Of a stretch of DNA of 64,000 nucleotides, positions 36,851 through 44,610 are shown in pieces. This stretch comes from CAYJAB01 sp964368305 (GTDB lineage Bacteria > Bacillota_I > Bacilli_A > Erysipelotrichales > Erysipelotrichaceae): positions 3,171-67,170 of the forward strand of contig CAYJAB010000006.1 of the NCBI GenBank assembly GCA_964368305.1. Reading direction: 5' to 3'. Positions within the stretch are counted from its first letter, which is position 1. The number at the start of each line of letters is the position of its first letter. A program made the position numbers and the translations under genes. The notes beneath the pieces are model-generated. The model made no database searches. It was given only the letters and a program-made list of their open reading frames with translations, and had not been told where the DNA came from.

Positions 36851-36899
36851 CTTTCATCAAAAAAAATGAAAATGCTCGTATTACCCACCCAACAATATC

Positions 36900-36928
36900 A
36901 ATTTATCATACTGTTTATTTTTTTGCAA
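36900..36928 (-). promoter_or_regulatory. promoter of the LacI-led sugar operon
   Basis: The minus strand reads TTGCAA (36923-36928), 17 bp, TAAATT (36900-36905). Confidence 0.7.
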
Positions 36929-36937
36929 GCGTTTTCA
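36924..36937. promoter_or_regulatory. cre-like site (CcpA) overlapping the -35
   Basis: TGAAAACGCTTGCA on the minus strand differs at one position from the cre consensus TGWAANCGNTNWCA. It overlaps the operon's -35 and is 70 bp from the divergent PHP gene, so carbon catabolite repression of the regulon is likely. HPr kinase (47910-48863) is present in the window. Confidence 0.7.
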
Positions 36938-37006
36938 TTAAATTAAAATAAATATTCTTCGATTATCAAAATAATGTTATAATTTATCTATTAAAGGAGC
37001 CCATTT

Positions 37007-37948
37007 ATGCTAAATAAATCATTTTTAAAACACAACAAAACACAGTACAAAGCAAATTTCCATATGCACACAACTGTTTCAGATGGTTCTTATACACCAG
37101 AAGAAGCCATACAAGCCTATCAAAAACAAGGATATTCAGTCCTTGTTATTTCAGATCATGAAATCTATACAAACACTACACAATACGACACAAACAATAT
37201 GATAGTATTGGGTGGAATAGAAAGAAGTGTAAAAGCTTTACAAGATGAAGAATTTCACTTCAATGGTATTTTAAATCCACAAACTACAACGAATATTCCC
37301 CATGGACACAAAACACCTGTATATCCATACGATAATATTGAAGTCATTCAAAAAGTAATTGATGAACTTAAAGAAGATGGAAATTACGTTATCTTAAATC
37401 ATCCTTCTTGGTCTTGTAATAGAATGAAAAATATCCTACAACTTAAAAATTATGATGCAATGGAAGTCTATAATCATGAATCAGAACTTTCTGAAAAAGT
37501 TGGATATAGTGAAACCTATGTAGAATCTATTATTTGGGAAGACCAAATACTTCCACATCTTGTCGCAACAGATGACAGTCATGGTAAAGGAAGATATGAT
37601 ACCACACGTAACCTCAACGGATTTTTTGGAGGATGGGTAAACATATGCAGTGAATCTTTCACAAGACAAGCCATATTCAATAACATTCAACAAGGTAACT
37701 ATTATGCATCTACTGGTGTAACCATTGAACAATATGGAATCAAAGACAATAAAATATTTATTCAATGCAGCCCATGTACAAGTGTTACATTTATGATTTC
37801 AAAAAGACGCGGCTATACAATAAATGCTACAGATGATAATAACACTTACTTTGAATACACACTGCGTGGAAGAGAAGATACTGTTCGAATTATCTGTACA
37901 AATGACCAACACAAACACGCTTGGACTACACCTTTTAAACTAAAGTAG
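37007..37948 (+). CDS. PHP-domain metal-dependent hydrolase
   Basis: 313 residues. PHP motifs are FHMHTTVSDG (His19, His21, Asp26), VISDHE (Asp50-His51), ILNHPSW and ATDDSHGKGRYD. This is the fold of polymerase/histidinol phosphatases and related phosphoesterases; the single-domain form often acts as a phosphatase or cyclic phosphodiesterase. AAAGGAG precedes the ATG, and TATAAT at 36978-36983 is the probable -10. It is divergent from the LacI gene and shares its cre/operator region, so co-regulation with the sugar genes is likely. Substrate unknown. Confidence 0.8.
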   Translation: MLNKSFLKHNKTQYKANFHMHTTVSDGSYTPEEAIQAYQKQGYSVLVISDHEIYTNTTQYDTNNMIVLGGIERSVKALQDEEFHFNGILNPQTTTNIPHGHKTPVYPYDNIEVIQKVIDELKEDGNYVILNHPSWSCNRMKNILQLKNYDAMEVYNHESELSEKVGYSETYVESIIWEDQILPHLVATDDSHGKGRYDTTRNLNGFFGGWVNICSESFTRQAIFNNIQQGNYYASTGVTIEQYGIKDNKIFIQCSPCTSVTFMISKRRGYTINATDDNNTYFEYTLRGREDTVRIICTNDQHKHAWTTPFKLK

Positions 37949-37972
37949 AAAAACTGTCTAATGTGCTTTTTA

Positions 37973-38140
37973 TTGAGTATACCGTTTTTTATTGTGCACA
38001 ATTCACTATAATGTTATAATACTTTTCATAAAGGGATAAAGGGAAAAATATGAAAAAAACAACAAATATTATGATCAAAGTTATGTTTGCATTCGTTGTA
38101 ATGTTTACAGCATTTCAATTAAACACAAAAGAAGCAGCTG
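37973..38140 (+). repeat. direct repeat, copy 2, with promoter of the BspA-like gene
   Basis: Near-identical to 25844-26010. The promoter is TTGTGC (37992-37997), 17 bp, TATAAT (38015-38020). The palindrome TTGTGCACAA (37992-38001) covers the -35. Confidence 0.88.
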
Positions 38141-39966
38141 CCGCTGTGGGTCAAACTTTTTATCAAGATGCCAGTCTTACTGATAGTAGCGAGTCATCTG
38201 CATCATTAAAGTTTGTTATACTAACTGAAGATACATCAACAAATACTGGTACAGTAGTTATTAGAGGTACAACTTCTACATCACAAGGGAATTTAATTAT
38301 TCCTAACACTGTAACTAACAAAGGAATTGAATACACGATTACAACTATTGGAGTTTCTGCATTTACAAATACAAATTTTACAAGTATTGATTTAAGTAAT
38401 GTAATTGGCTTAACAACGATTGAACAAGCAGCGTTTAAGGGATCACCCATGACAAGCATTAATTTTGGTAATGCAACTAATTTAAAGGTTATTGGTTATC
38501 GCGCGTTTGAATCAACTAACATTAGTGAAATCAACTTAAGCAATGCAACTAGCTTAACTACGATTGAAGCAGAAGCGTTTAAGAGTTCTGCAGTTAAGCG
38601 TGTTAATTTGAGCAACGCCTCAAACCTAATAACAATTGGTGATAACGCATTCGGATTTAGTTCACTAAATAGTATTGATTTGAGCAACGCATCTAGTTTA
38701 ACTACGATTGGCAATGGTGCATTTTCTTATAGTTCACTAAACAGTATTGATTTGAGTAACGCATCTAGCTTAACTATGATTGGAGGTAATGCATTCACTA
38801 ATACATCACTTATAGAAGTTGATTTAACTGGCTCACCTATGCTTACAACTATTGGATCAGAGGCATTTTTAAAATCAGGTTTATCAAAAATATCATTTGC
38901 GGAAACTAATAATCTAACAAATATTTTGCAGGGCGCATTTAAAAATACCAATCTAGAATTTATTGATTTAAGTGGTGCTACTAATTTAACAAACATTTGG
39001 GCGGATGTATTTAAAAACTCTCTATCATTACATTCTATTTACTTAGGTTCATTTCCAAATTCTGCCTACTTAGGATTAGAGAACTTACCAACAAGAACAA
39101 CTGTATATTATCCACATGATCAACAAGATCATTTTACTAATGGTGTGCTTGGTTCTACAAAACTTGTTGCATATTACAATTTAACTGTAAATGGTGCACA
39201 AATCATTTCATTCCATAGCGGAAACAATGGTAATAAAGCGAACGTTTCAGAAGGTGTTATTGTAACTATCCTTGTTGATGCAAATAGTGATATAGACGCT
39301 TCTATCTTACCAGATGGTATTGAACTTGTTCCTACTGCAGAAAAATACGTGTATACTTTTGTAATGCCAAATGTAAATACAGTTATTAATCTATCTACAA
39401 CAACACCACCTATTGTTCCACCTGCACCATCAACACACATTCCATTACTATCAAAATTAGAGGTTGCTCATACACCATCTAAAACATTATATGAAACAGG
39501 ACAAGCACTAAGCTTAACTGGTATTAAAGTAAATGCTGTCTATGACAATGGATATGTTTATTCTGTAGACCCTAGTGAATTAATGGTATCAGGATTTAAT
39601 CGTAACCAAGTTGGTGTACAAACAATTACTGTAGACTATGCTGGATTAACTGCTACTTTCTCAATTACCGTTGAGGATGTAAATGAAGAGACTACAGAAG
39701 ATACTTTAGAAGAGTCTACTGATGATGATAACACTCAAGAAGAAACAACAGAAGACACTACAGAAGACACAGATGATGAAGGTGTAACAGAAACACCTAC
39801 TACGGATGATTCAACAGATACTGAAACACCTACAGAACCTACAACTGAAGAAGTTGGTGATACTGACGAAGAAAGTGGAAATACGAGTCTACTTTTAATG
39901 GGTGGTATTGCAGTTATCGTAATTGCTGGAATTGTATTCTTTGTAGTTAGAAAGAAAAAAGACTAA
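38050..39966 (+). CDS. BspA-like leucine-rich-repeat surface protein
   Basis: 638 residues. Signal peptide (cleavage likely after the AAAA near residue 33). About ten LRR_5 (BspA/TpLRR) repeats of 23-24 residues at about 85-340, with the consensus LTTIGNxAFxxSSLxxIDLSNASS. A beta-rich InlB B-repeat-like segment (about 374-455) follows, then a bacterial Ig-like domain (467-540, LSKLEVAHTPSKTLYETG...ITVDYAGLTATFSITV), an acidic Thr/Glu/Asp stalk (541-610), a membrane segment (613-634) and the tail RKKKD. No LPxTG motif is seen before the membrane segment, so it is predicted membrane-anchored, not sortase-linked. Probable adhesin or host/biofilm contact protein. A decayed copy lies 12 kb upstream. 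Confidence 0.9.
   Translation: MKKTTNIMIKVMFAFVVMFTAFQLNTKEAAAAVGQTFYQDASLTDSSESSASLKFVILTEDTSTNTGTVVIRGTTSTSQGNLIIPNTVTNKGIEYTITTIGVSAFTNTNFTSIDLSNVIGLTTIEQAAFKGSPMTSINFGNATNLKVIGYRAFESTNISEINLSNATSLTTIEAEAFKSSAVKRVNLSNASNLITIGDNAFGFSSLNSIDLSNASSLTTIGNGAFSYSSLNSIDLSNASSLTMIGGNAFTNTSLIEVDLTGSPMLTTIGSEAFLKSGLSKISFAETNNLTNILQGAFKNTNLEFIDLSGATNLTNIWADVFKNSLSLHSIYLGSFPNSAYLGLENLPTRTTVYYPHDQQDHFTNGVLGSTKLVAYYNLTVNGAQIISFHSGNNGNKANVSEGVIVTILVDANSDIDASILPDGIELVPTAEKYVYTFVMPNVNTVINLSTTTPPIVPPAPSTHIPLLSKLEVAHTPSKTLYETGQALSLTGIKVNAVYDNGYVYSVDPSELMVSGFNRNQVGVQTITVDYAGLTATFSITVEDVNEETTEDTLEESTDDDNTQEETTEDTTEDTDDEGVTETPTTDDSTDTETPTEPTTEEVGDTDEESGNTSLLLMGGIAVIVIAGIVFFVVRKKKD
38659..38802 (+). repeat. 72-bp tandem repeat inside the LRR region
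   Basis: Two adjacent 72-bp units (starting 38659 and 38731) encode SSLNSIDLSNASSLT and differ at very few positions in the first 50 bp, while other LRR units are much more diverged. This points to a recent duplication of one repeat. Confidence 0.75.
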
Positions 39967-39980
39967 TTATTTATAACACA

Positions 39981-40021
39981 AAAAGGTTTCTTTTAGACAT
40001 TGTTTAAAAGAAATCTTTTTT
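39981..40021 (+). terminator. terminator of the BspA-like gene
   Basis: A long AT-rich stem (about 11-14 bp, AAAAGGTTTCTTTTA with TTAAAAGAAATCTTTT) with an 8-nt loop and T-tail follows the stop. Confidence 0.8.
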
Positions 40022-40054
40022 AGTATTGCACTTTAATTTCATGGTATATACATT

Positions 40055-40080
40055 AAAAAAGACCGAATCATTTCGGTCCT
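40055..40080 (-). terminator. terminator of the GNAT/DUF2156 operon
   Basis: A GACCGAA/TTCGGTC stem with a 4-nt loop and, on the minus strand, a T6 run, 24 bp after the GNAT stop. Confidence 0.88.
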
Positions 40081-40103
40081 TTAAATTTATAATAGAAATA
40101 GAC

Positions 40104-41018
40104 TTACCAATCTTCATGAATAAAGAGTGGTTTATTGCTGATTTTAAAGGCATCTTGTACAGTTTGTACGTTGCAATTATACAAACGGTTAAACAAACTG
40201 TAATCATTAATTCTCGCCATCATGCATCCTGTTTTTTGAGCAATTGCGGTAGGAATGATTTTCTTTAAGTTTTCTTTACTAGAAAGCACAACTTCAATAT
40301 TTGTTCTAATATTTAATGCATAACTAAGCAAATAAACTAAACTAATCGCGTCTTTATAAATGATTTCATCTATCACAACTTTTGATTGTTCAATAGAAAA
40401 ACTCATGTATCCACATACACTTCCGTTGACATCTTTGTATACTACAATTTTCATATTTTGCGCTTTTCTCTCCGCAATAAAATTATCATAATACGCAAGA
40501 TTTCTTATTACAAATCCATTAAAGTACTTTGTATAGTATTCATATAATGAAAGTAAGTCTTGACTTGAAAAAATAGAATTAATACGCGTTGTAGAATAAT
40601 TTTCCACTTGATTACGTGTTAAAAAATACTTATTGTTGTAATAAATCATTTCAAATCCATACTGCTTATACAAATTTTCATCATACGCCTGAAGAATTGT
40701 CACTAAATCTTGATGAGACATTTGTTCTAAAACCTCATGCATCATCGTACGCATTAATCCTTGTTTACGATAAGATGCTACAGTTGCAACACCTAAAATA
40801 TAAGAGACTTTTATTTTTTTACCATGTAAAAAAAGATCATGTTTATTCACGCTTAAAGTAGAGACAACTTTACCTTCTTTTTCAATAATATAACAAAGAC
40901 TATTGTCATATTGATGATTGAAGTAGTAATCTATACTGCCAAAATCATCAAATGAAAAAACAGTTTTCCAAATATGATACACTTCACTTTTCTTTTTATT
41001 ATCCGCTAATAAAATCAT
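40104..41018 (-). CDS. GNAT family N-acetyltransferase (Eis-like)
   Basis: 304 residues. The N-terminal GNAT domain has an acetyl-CoA loop VATVASYRKQGLMRTMM (about 77-93) and the C-terminal half looks like the Eis-type second GNAT/SCP2 region. Substrate unknown; Eis-type enzymes acetylate amines including aminoglycosides, but nothing here shows that. It follows the DUF2156 gene by 4 bp in one operon. Confidence 0.75.
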   Translation of the reverse strand: MILLADNKKKSEVYHIWKTVFSFDDFGSIDYYFNHQYDNSLCYIIEKEGKVVSTLSVNKHDLFLHGKKIKVSYILGVATVASYRKQGLMRTMMHEVLEQMSHQDLVTILQAYDENLYKQYGFEMIYYNNKYFLTRNQVENYSTTRINSIFSSQDLLSLYEYYTKYFNGFVIRNLAYYDNFIAERKAQNMKIVVYKDVNGSVCGYMSFSIEQSKVVIDEIIYKDAISLVYLLSYALNIRTNIEVVLSSKENLKKIIPTAIAQKTGCMMARINDYSLFNRLYNCNVQTVQDAFKISNKPLFIHEDW

Positions 41019-41022
41019 ATAA

Positions 41023-41919
41023 TTACCCCTTAAACAGTTTATACATCATCAATATTTTAACTGGTTGATATGCCATCTTAGATTTACGTAAATTCTCTTT
41101 TGCTACATCATCTTCACGATTCACAAATTCTTTATCTAAAAACTCATGCAATAAAAATTGTTGTAAGATTGCTTGATAAATCCCGCGATACGCATCGTCT
41201 GCTTTTTCGATATTAATTTGACACATGCGATCATTTAAAACTGACCCAATAATAAATGCTTTTACTTGTCCTTTTATTTTTATAATTCCTCCCTTATATG
41301 GAAGTTCATTTAATAAATCCAATACATTTAAAACACCCTTTTTCTCTAACTGTAAGAAATCATCATTATCCTCTGGTTTCCAAACTGATAAAAACGCTTT
41401 ACATGCATCGATATTTTCCATCGATATCTTTTCATACGTATAACAATCTTGATACATTGCATAAAAAGCATTCAAATGATTACGTTTCTTTTGAAGTTTT
41501 TTACCTGAAAATGTCCTTAATTTCTCTGTTAAATAAATATAATCCGCATTCTCACGGATTTCTTCAACCTTTAAATTTGGATACACCTGAAGTGCTAAGT
41601 CTTTTTGTCTTTCACAAAAACAACTCAAGACAAACGGTTGATTTCCATCCTTAAAAATCATTTCACCTTTTAAAATTGCTTCTTTAAAATGTTCTTCTTT
41701 ACAAAGCGGCATCATCATATACCATTCATCTTCATAAATACCAAACACAAGCATATATGTATTTGTTGTAAATATATAAAGTGGATACTGATGAATCCAC
41801 TGAAACATATTCACAACATTATGATTTGACTCATCATATTCACTCAGCGCTAAATACGCCACAATTTGAGGAATATCCTTATTTGTTACTTTTTTTAATT
41901 CCCCACTAAATACGTTCAT
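41023..41919 (-). CDS. DUF2156 (phosphatidylglycerol lysyltransferase C-terminal-like) protein
   Basis: 298 residues with the DUF2156 GNAT-like double fold; the hallmark FSGKKLQKKRNHLNAF is at about 135-150. DUF2156 is the aminoacyl-transfer domain of MprF, but this stand-alone protein lacks the membrane flippase domain, so aminoacylation of a soluble substrate or another acyl transfer is possible. Middle gene of a three-gene operon. Confidence 0.75.
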   Translation of the reverse strand: MNVFSGELKKVTNKDIPQIVAYLALSEYDESNHNVVNMFQWIHQYPLYIFTTNTYMLVFGIYEDEWYMMMPLCKEEHFKEAILKGEMIFKDGNQPFVLSCFCERQKDLALQVYPNLKVEEIRENADYIYLTEKLRTFSGKKLQKKRNHLNAFYAMYQDCYTYEKISMENIDACKAFLSVWKPEDNDDFLQLEKKGVLNVLDLLNELPYKGGIIKIKGQVKAFIIGSVLNDRMCQINIEKADDAYRGIYQAILQQFLLHEFLDKEFVNREDDVAKENLRKSKMAYQPVKILMMYKLFKG

Positions 41920-41935
41920 TTTTTCCTACCTATCT

Positions 41936-42208
41936 TTATTCCTCTGTCTCATTATACTCCGCATCAATAATGTCATGATTCACTTTAGGCTCATAGTTAG
42001 ATGACTCTTGGTCATCATAATACTCTTGAGACTGCCAAGTTTCATTCATTTCTTGTTGCGCTTGACGCGTTGCCCTTCTAATTTTATATGACAAATACGC
42101 CATCAAAAGAAGCATCGCAATAATTACATATACTAAAAATGTTCCAATATATGGCAATAAAACTAAAAATAATATAAATATAACTGCATTCATAATAAAA
42201 TTTCTCAT
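41936..42208 (-). CDS. small membrane protein with acidic cytoplasmic tail
   Basis: 90 residues: two hydrophobic segments (about 5-22 and 24-42), a basic patch (YKIRRATRQ), then a polar Asp/Glu-rich tail. The start at 42208 follows GAGGTGA; an earlier ATG at 42226 would overlap the predicted -10. No family recognised. First gene of the operon with the DUF2156 and GNAT genes. Confidence 0.7.
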   Translation of the reverse strand: MRNFIMNAVIFILFLVLLPYIGTFLVYVIIAMLLLMAYLSYKIRRATRQAQQEMNETWQSQEYYDDQESSNYEPKVNHDIIDAEYNETEE

Positions 42209-42224
42209 ATAACTCACCTCATTC

Positions 42225-42253
42225 ATTATACCTTATATTACCATATTTTCAAA
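42225..42253 (-). promoter_or_regulatory. promoter of the small membrane protein operon
   Basis: The minus strand reads TTTGAA (42248-42253), 17 bp, TATAAT (42225-42230). Confidence 0.6.
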
Positions 42254-42266
42254 AGTTTTGCCCATA

Positions 42267-42288
42267 ATAAAAAAGTGGTTTCCCACTT
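42267..42288 (-). terminator. terminator of the XRE gene
   Basis: AAGTGG/CCACTT stem, GAAA loop and a minus-strand T-run, overlapping the stop codon. Confidence 0.85.
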
Positions 42289-42529
42289 ATTTTAATTTTT
42301 CGATAAATAAATCAACGATTTCTACATTCAATCCTTTTGCGAATTTTTCAATTGCGCGCAGTGATACATTTCTTGTTCCACGTTCTACATCAGAAATATA
42401 ATTACGATTTAACCCGCAACGAAACGCAAGTTCATCTTGAGATAACTCTAAACTTCTTCTTAATCTTCTAATACGATTTCCAAATTCCTCTTCGATTGTT
42501 TTATTGATGTTGCGACTATTAAATTCCAT
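42287..42529 (-). CDS. small XRE-family helix-turn-helix regulator
   Basis: 80 residues, almost entirely a Cro/C1-type helix-turn-helix (about 18-75): LSQDELAFRCGLNRNYISDVERGTRNVSLRAIEKFAKGL. The pattern resembles restriction-modification controller (C) proteins and orphan relatives, but no restriction or methylase gene is near. GGAGG precedes the ATG. Its upstream region is rich in inverted repeats, suggesting autoregulation. Single-gene unit. Confidence 0.85.
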   Translation of the reverse strand: MEFNSRNINKTIEEEFGNRIRRLRRSLELSQDELAFRCGLNRNYISDVERGTRNVSLRAIEKFAKGLNVEIVDLFIEKLK

Positions 42530-42594
42530 AATAAAACCTCCATATCATTCATCTATATAATGAAGTATAAAGTGTATATGAGTGTATTTCTACA

Positions 42595-42632
42595 TACTAT
42601 AAGTGTTAATTTTAAACTTAACACTTATAGTA
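42595..42632. repeat. 38-bp inverted repeat upstream of the XRE gene
   Basis: Perfect 15-bp arms (42595-42609 and 42618-42632; TACTATAAGTGTTAA and its complement) around an 8-nt spacer. A second dyad TGTGTAAATACACA lies at 42652-42665 and a TGTA-N4-TACA motif at 42583-42594. There is no T-run on either side of the large repeat, so it is unlikely to be an ordinary terminator; operator sites for the XRE protein are plausible. Confidence 0.75.
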
Positions 42633-42706
42633 ATAATAACTACTCTTATAATGTGTAAATACACACCTTTATTTAATATTTATTACAAAATTTTTTTCAA
42701 TTATCC

Positions 42707-43657
42707 TCACTCAATTCCTTTTTCTTGCCTAATATTTTTCGCAATTTCCTTTATTTTTGTGAAACGATGCTTCATTCCTGACTTCGTAATCGTTACACCT
42801 GTATGCTCTTCATAAATCTCACAAAGCTCATTTAAGCTCGCTTGTGGATTATTTAAGCGTAACAATGCAATCGTTTTAAATTTTTCATCCAAAAAATCCA
42901 ATGAAGAATGATTTTGTATTAACTCAATATCTTGAATTTGATCTTGTCCTGCTTTAAGTGTTTTTACCTCATTCGCAAACTCACAATTATCTAAACGTGT
43001 GAAGTTATTTCTAAAGTCTCTTTGAATTCTTTGATCCTCAAATTGCATGACCCCATTGTGTGCTCCAACACATCTTAAAAAATCAGAGATCTTGTCACTT
43101 GCTTTTAAATACACTACATGCTGATTTCGTCTTTTAATCAACTTTGCAGGCAAATCAAATCTCGCCATCAACTTTTGAATGAACAAAGCAAACTCTTCTT
43201 CCGCAAAGGCAATTTCTAAATGATAGTTTGGTTTGATTGGAGAGTTTACACTACCACTTGCTAAAAAGGCTCCTGCAAGATATGCTCTTGCACAACAATC
43301 TTTCGCAACTATGTTTCTAAGTGGTTTATCTCTTAGTCCACTTTCATCTAAAATTGAAAGTTCATTTAATATTTCTTTTGCACGATTTAATACTTTAATA
43401 ACATAAATATTATTTTTTTTAAGTTTCATTTTTTTAATTACACTGATTTGTGTTTCTATTTCATACTGTTCCTTTAACATACGATAAATTCTCTTCGCAG
43501 TCGTTGGATTTTCCGTTTTAATGTTTATTTGCATCGAACGATTCGCAATTGAAATCGTAGAACAAATTTTTACAAGCGCTGAAAGCTCCGCTTTCGCGCA
43601 GCAATCAAACAATCTATTTTTTCCTATTTCTTCTTTCACAACTGTAGTAAATGACAT
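42707..43657 (-). CDS. whiA: WhiA-family DNA-binding regulator
   Basis: 316 residues. N-terminal LAGLIDADG-like fold without nuclease residues (CCAKAELSALVKI, CCARAYLAGAFLASGSVN) and a C-terminal helix-turn-helix (LNELCEIYEEHTGVTITKSGMKHRF). In non-sporulating Bacillota WhiA influences cell division and chromosome segregation. Its ATG shares one base with the yvcK stop. Third gene of the conserved rapZ-yvcK-whiA operon. Confidence 0.95.
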   Translation of the reverse strand: MSFTTVVKEEIGKNRLFDCCAKAELSALVKICSTISIANRSMQINIKTENPTTAKRIYRMLKEQYEIETQISVIKKMKLKKNNIYVIKVLNRAKEILNELSILDESGLRDKPLRNIVAKDCCARAYLAGAFLASGSVNSPIKPNYHLEIAFAEEEFALFIQKLMARFDLPAKLIKRRNQHVVYLKASDKISDFLRCVGAHNGVMQFEDQRIQRDFRNNFTRLDNCEFANEVKTLKAGQDQIQDIELIQNHSSLDFLDEKFKTIALLRLNNPQASLNELCEIYEEHTGVTITKSGMKHRFTKIKEIAKNIRQEKGIE

Positions 43658-44610
43658 TATTTCTTCCCATATTCTTTCAATAATTCTATAAATAACTGCT
43701 CTAACTTCTCTGGTGAATGCTTGATTTGTAAACTTGAAAAATCAAGTAGTTCTCTTTCAATCAACACACCTCGCTTTAATTCATCTTTAGCAATTGGATA
43801 CGCTTGCTCTTCTTCATACCTTAATAAGATATTTGAAGGTAGTGTATCGTTTGCGCATACCACGACATCCATTTCACTTTCTAAATGCTTTTCAATTGCT
43901 AAAACGTGATCAGATACACTATATCCATCCGTTTCCCCATGCTGACTCATTGTATTACACAAATATATTTTTGTAGCCTTTGATTTATTAATTGCTTGTT
44001 TGATTTCTTTAATAATAATATTTGGCAGTATACTCGTATATAGACTTCCTATCCCAAATACAATAATATCCGCTTTTTTTATCGCGTTTATCGCAAGCGA
44101 TGTTGCTTTAATATCACGATCATAAAAAACTTCCTCAATATGATTATAATAATTTGGAATATTTGATTCCCCTTTAACAATCGTACCATCGCTCATTCTC
44201 GCATACAATGTAACGATTTCTGATGTAGAGGGTGTTATTGTCCCCGCAACATTTAAGACCTTAGAAAGCTCTGAAATCGCCTCCATAAAGTTACCTGTTG
44301 TTTCAGTCATCGCAGTGATAATCAAGTTGCCCAAATTATGGCCACCCACATCCTCTTCATCGACTCCTTCAAACCGATAATCCATTAATTGAGCTAAAAG
44401 TGTCTCTGATTTACTCAATGCAATGAGTACATTTCGAATATCCCCCATTGCAGGAACCGCATACTGTTTTCTTAGCCTTCCTGTACTACCCCCATCATCC
44501 GCAACTGTAACAATCGCTGTAATATCAATATTTAATATATTTTTAAGCCCTTTTAAAATAACAGAAAGTCCATGGCCACCACCCACAACGACAATTCGCT
44601 TTTTTCTCAT
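43657..44610 (-). CDS. yvcK: YvcK/GlmR family protein (gluconeogenesis factor)
   Basis: 317 residues, CofD-like Rossmann fold. GGGHGLSVILKGLK, TVADDGGSTGRLRKQY, GDIRNVL and GHNLGNLIITAM are characteristic. In Bacillus the protein binds UDP-GlcNAc and stimulates GlmS, linking carbon status to wall precursor synthesis. It overlaps rapZ by 4 bp and whiA by 1 bp. Confidence 0.95.
   Translation of the reverse strand: MRKKRIVVVGGGHGLSVILKGLKNILNIDITAIVTVADDGGSTGRLRKQYAVPAMGDIRNVLIALSKSETLLAQLMDYRFEGVDEEDVGGHNLGNLIITAMTETTGNFMEAISELSKVLNVAGTITPSTSEIVTLYARMSDGTIVKGESNIPNYYNHIEEVFYDRDIKATSLAINAIKKADIIVFGIGSLYTSILPNIIIKEIKQAINKSKATKIYLCNTMSQHGETDGYSVSDHVLAIEKHLESEMDVVVCANDTLPSNILLRYEEEQAYPIAKDELKRGVLIERELLDFSSLQIKHSPEKLEQLFIELLKEYGKK

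Noticed and set aside
38450..38810. CRISPR-like array from regularly spaced repeats
   Set aside because: The repeats are coding, in frame, of 69-72 bp without unique spacers, and encode LRR_5 units.
39840..39966. LPxTG sortase signal in the BspA-like protein
   Set aside because: The residues before the membrane segment read EESGNTSLLL; no LPxTG or near variant, only a hydrophobic helix and basic tail.
42287..42529. Restriction-modification system led by the XRE protein
   Set aside because: The protein looks like a C protein, but neither neighbour encodes a methylase or endonuclease.
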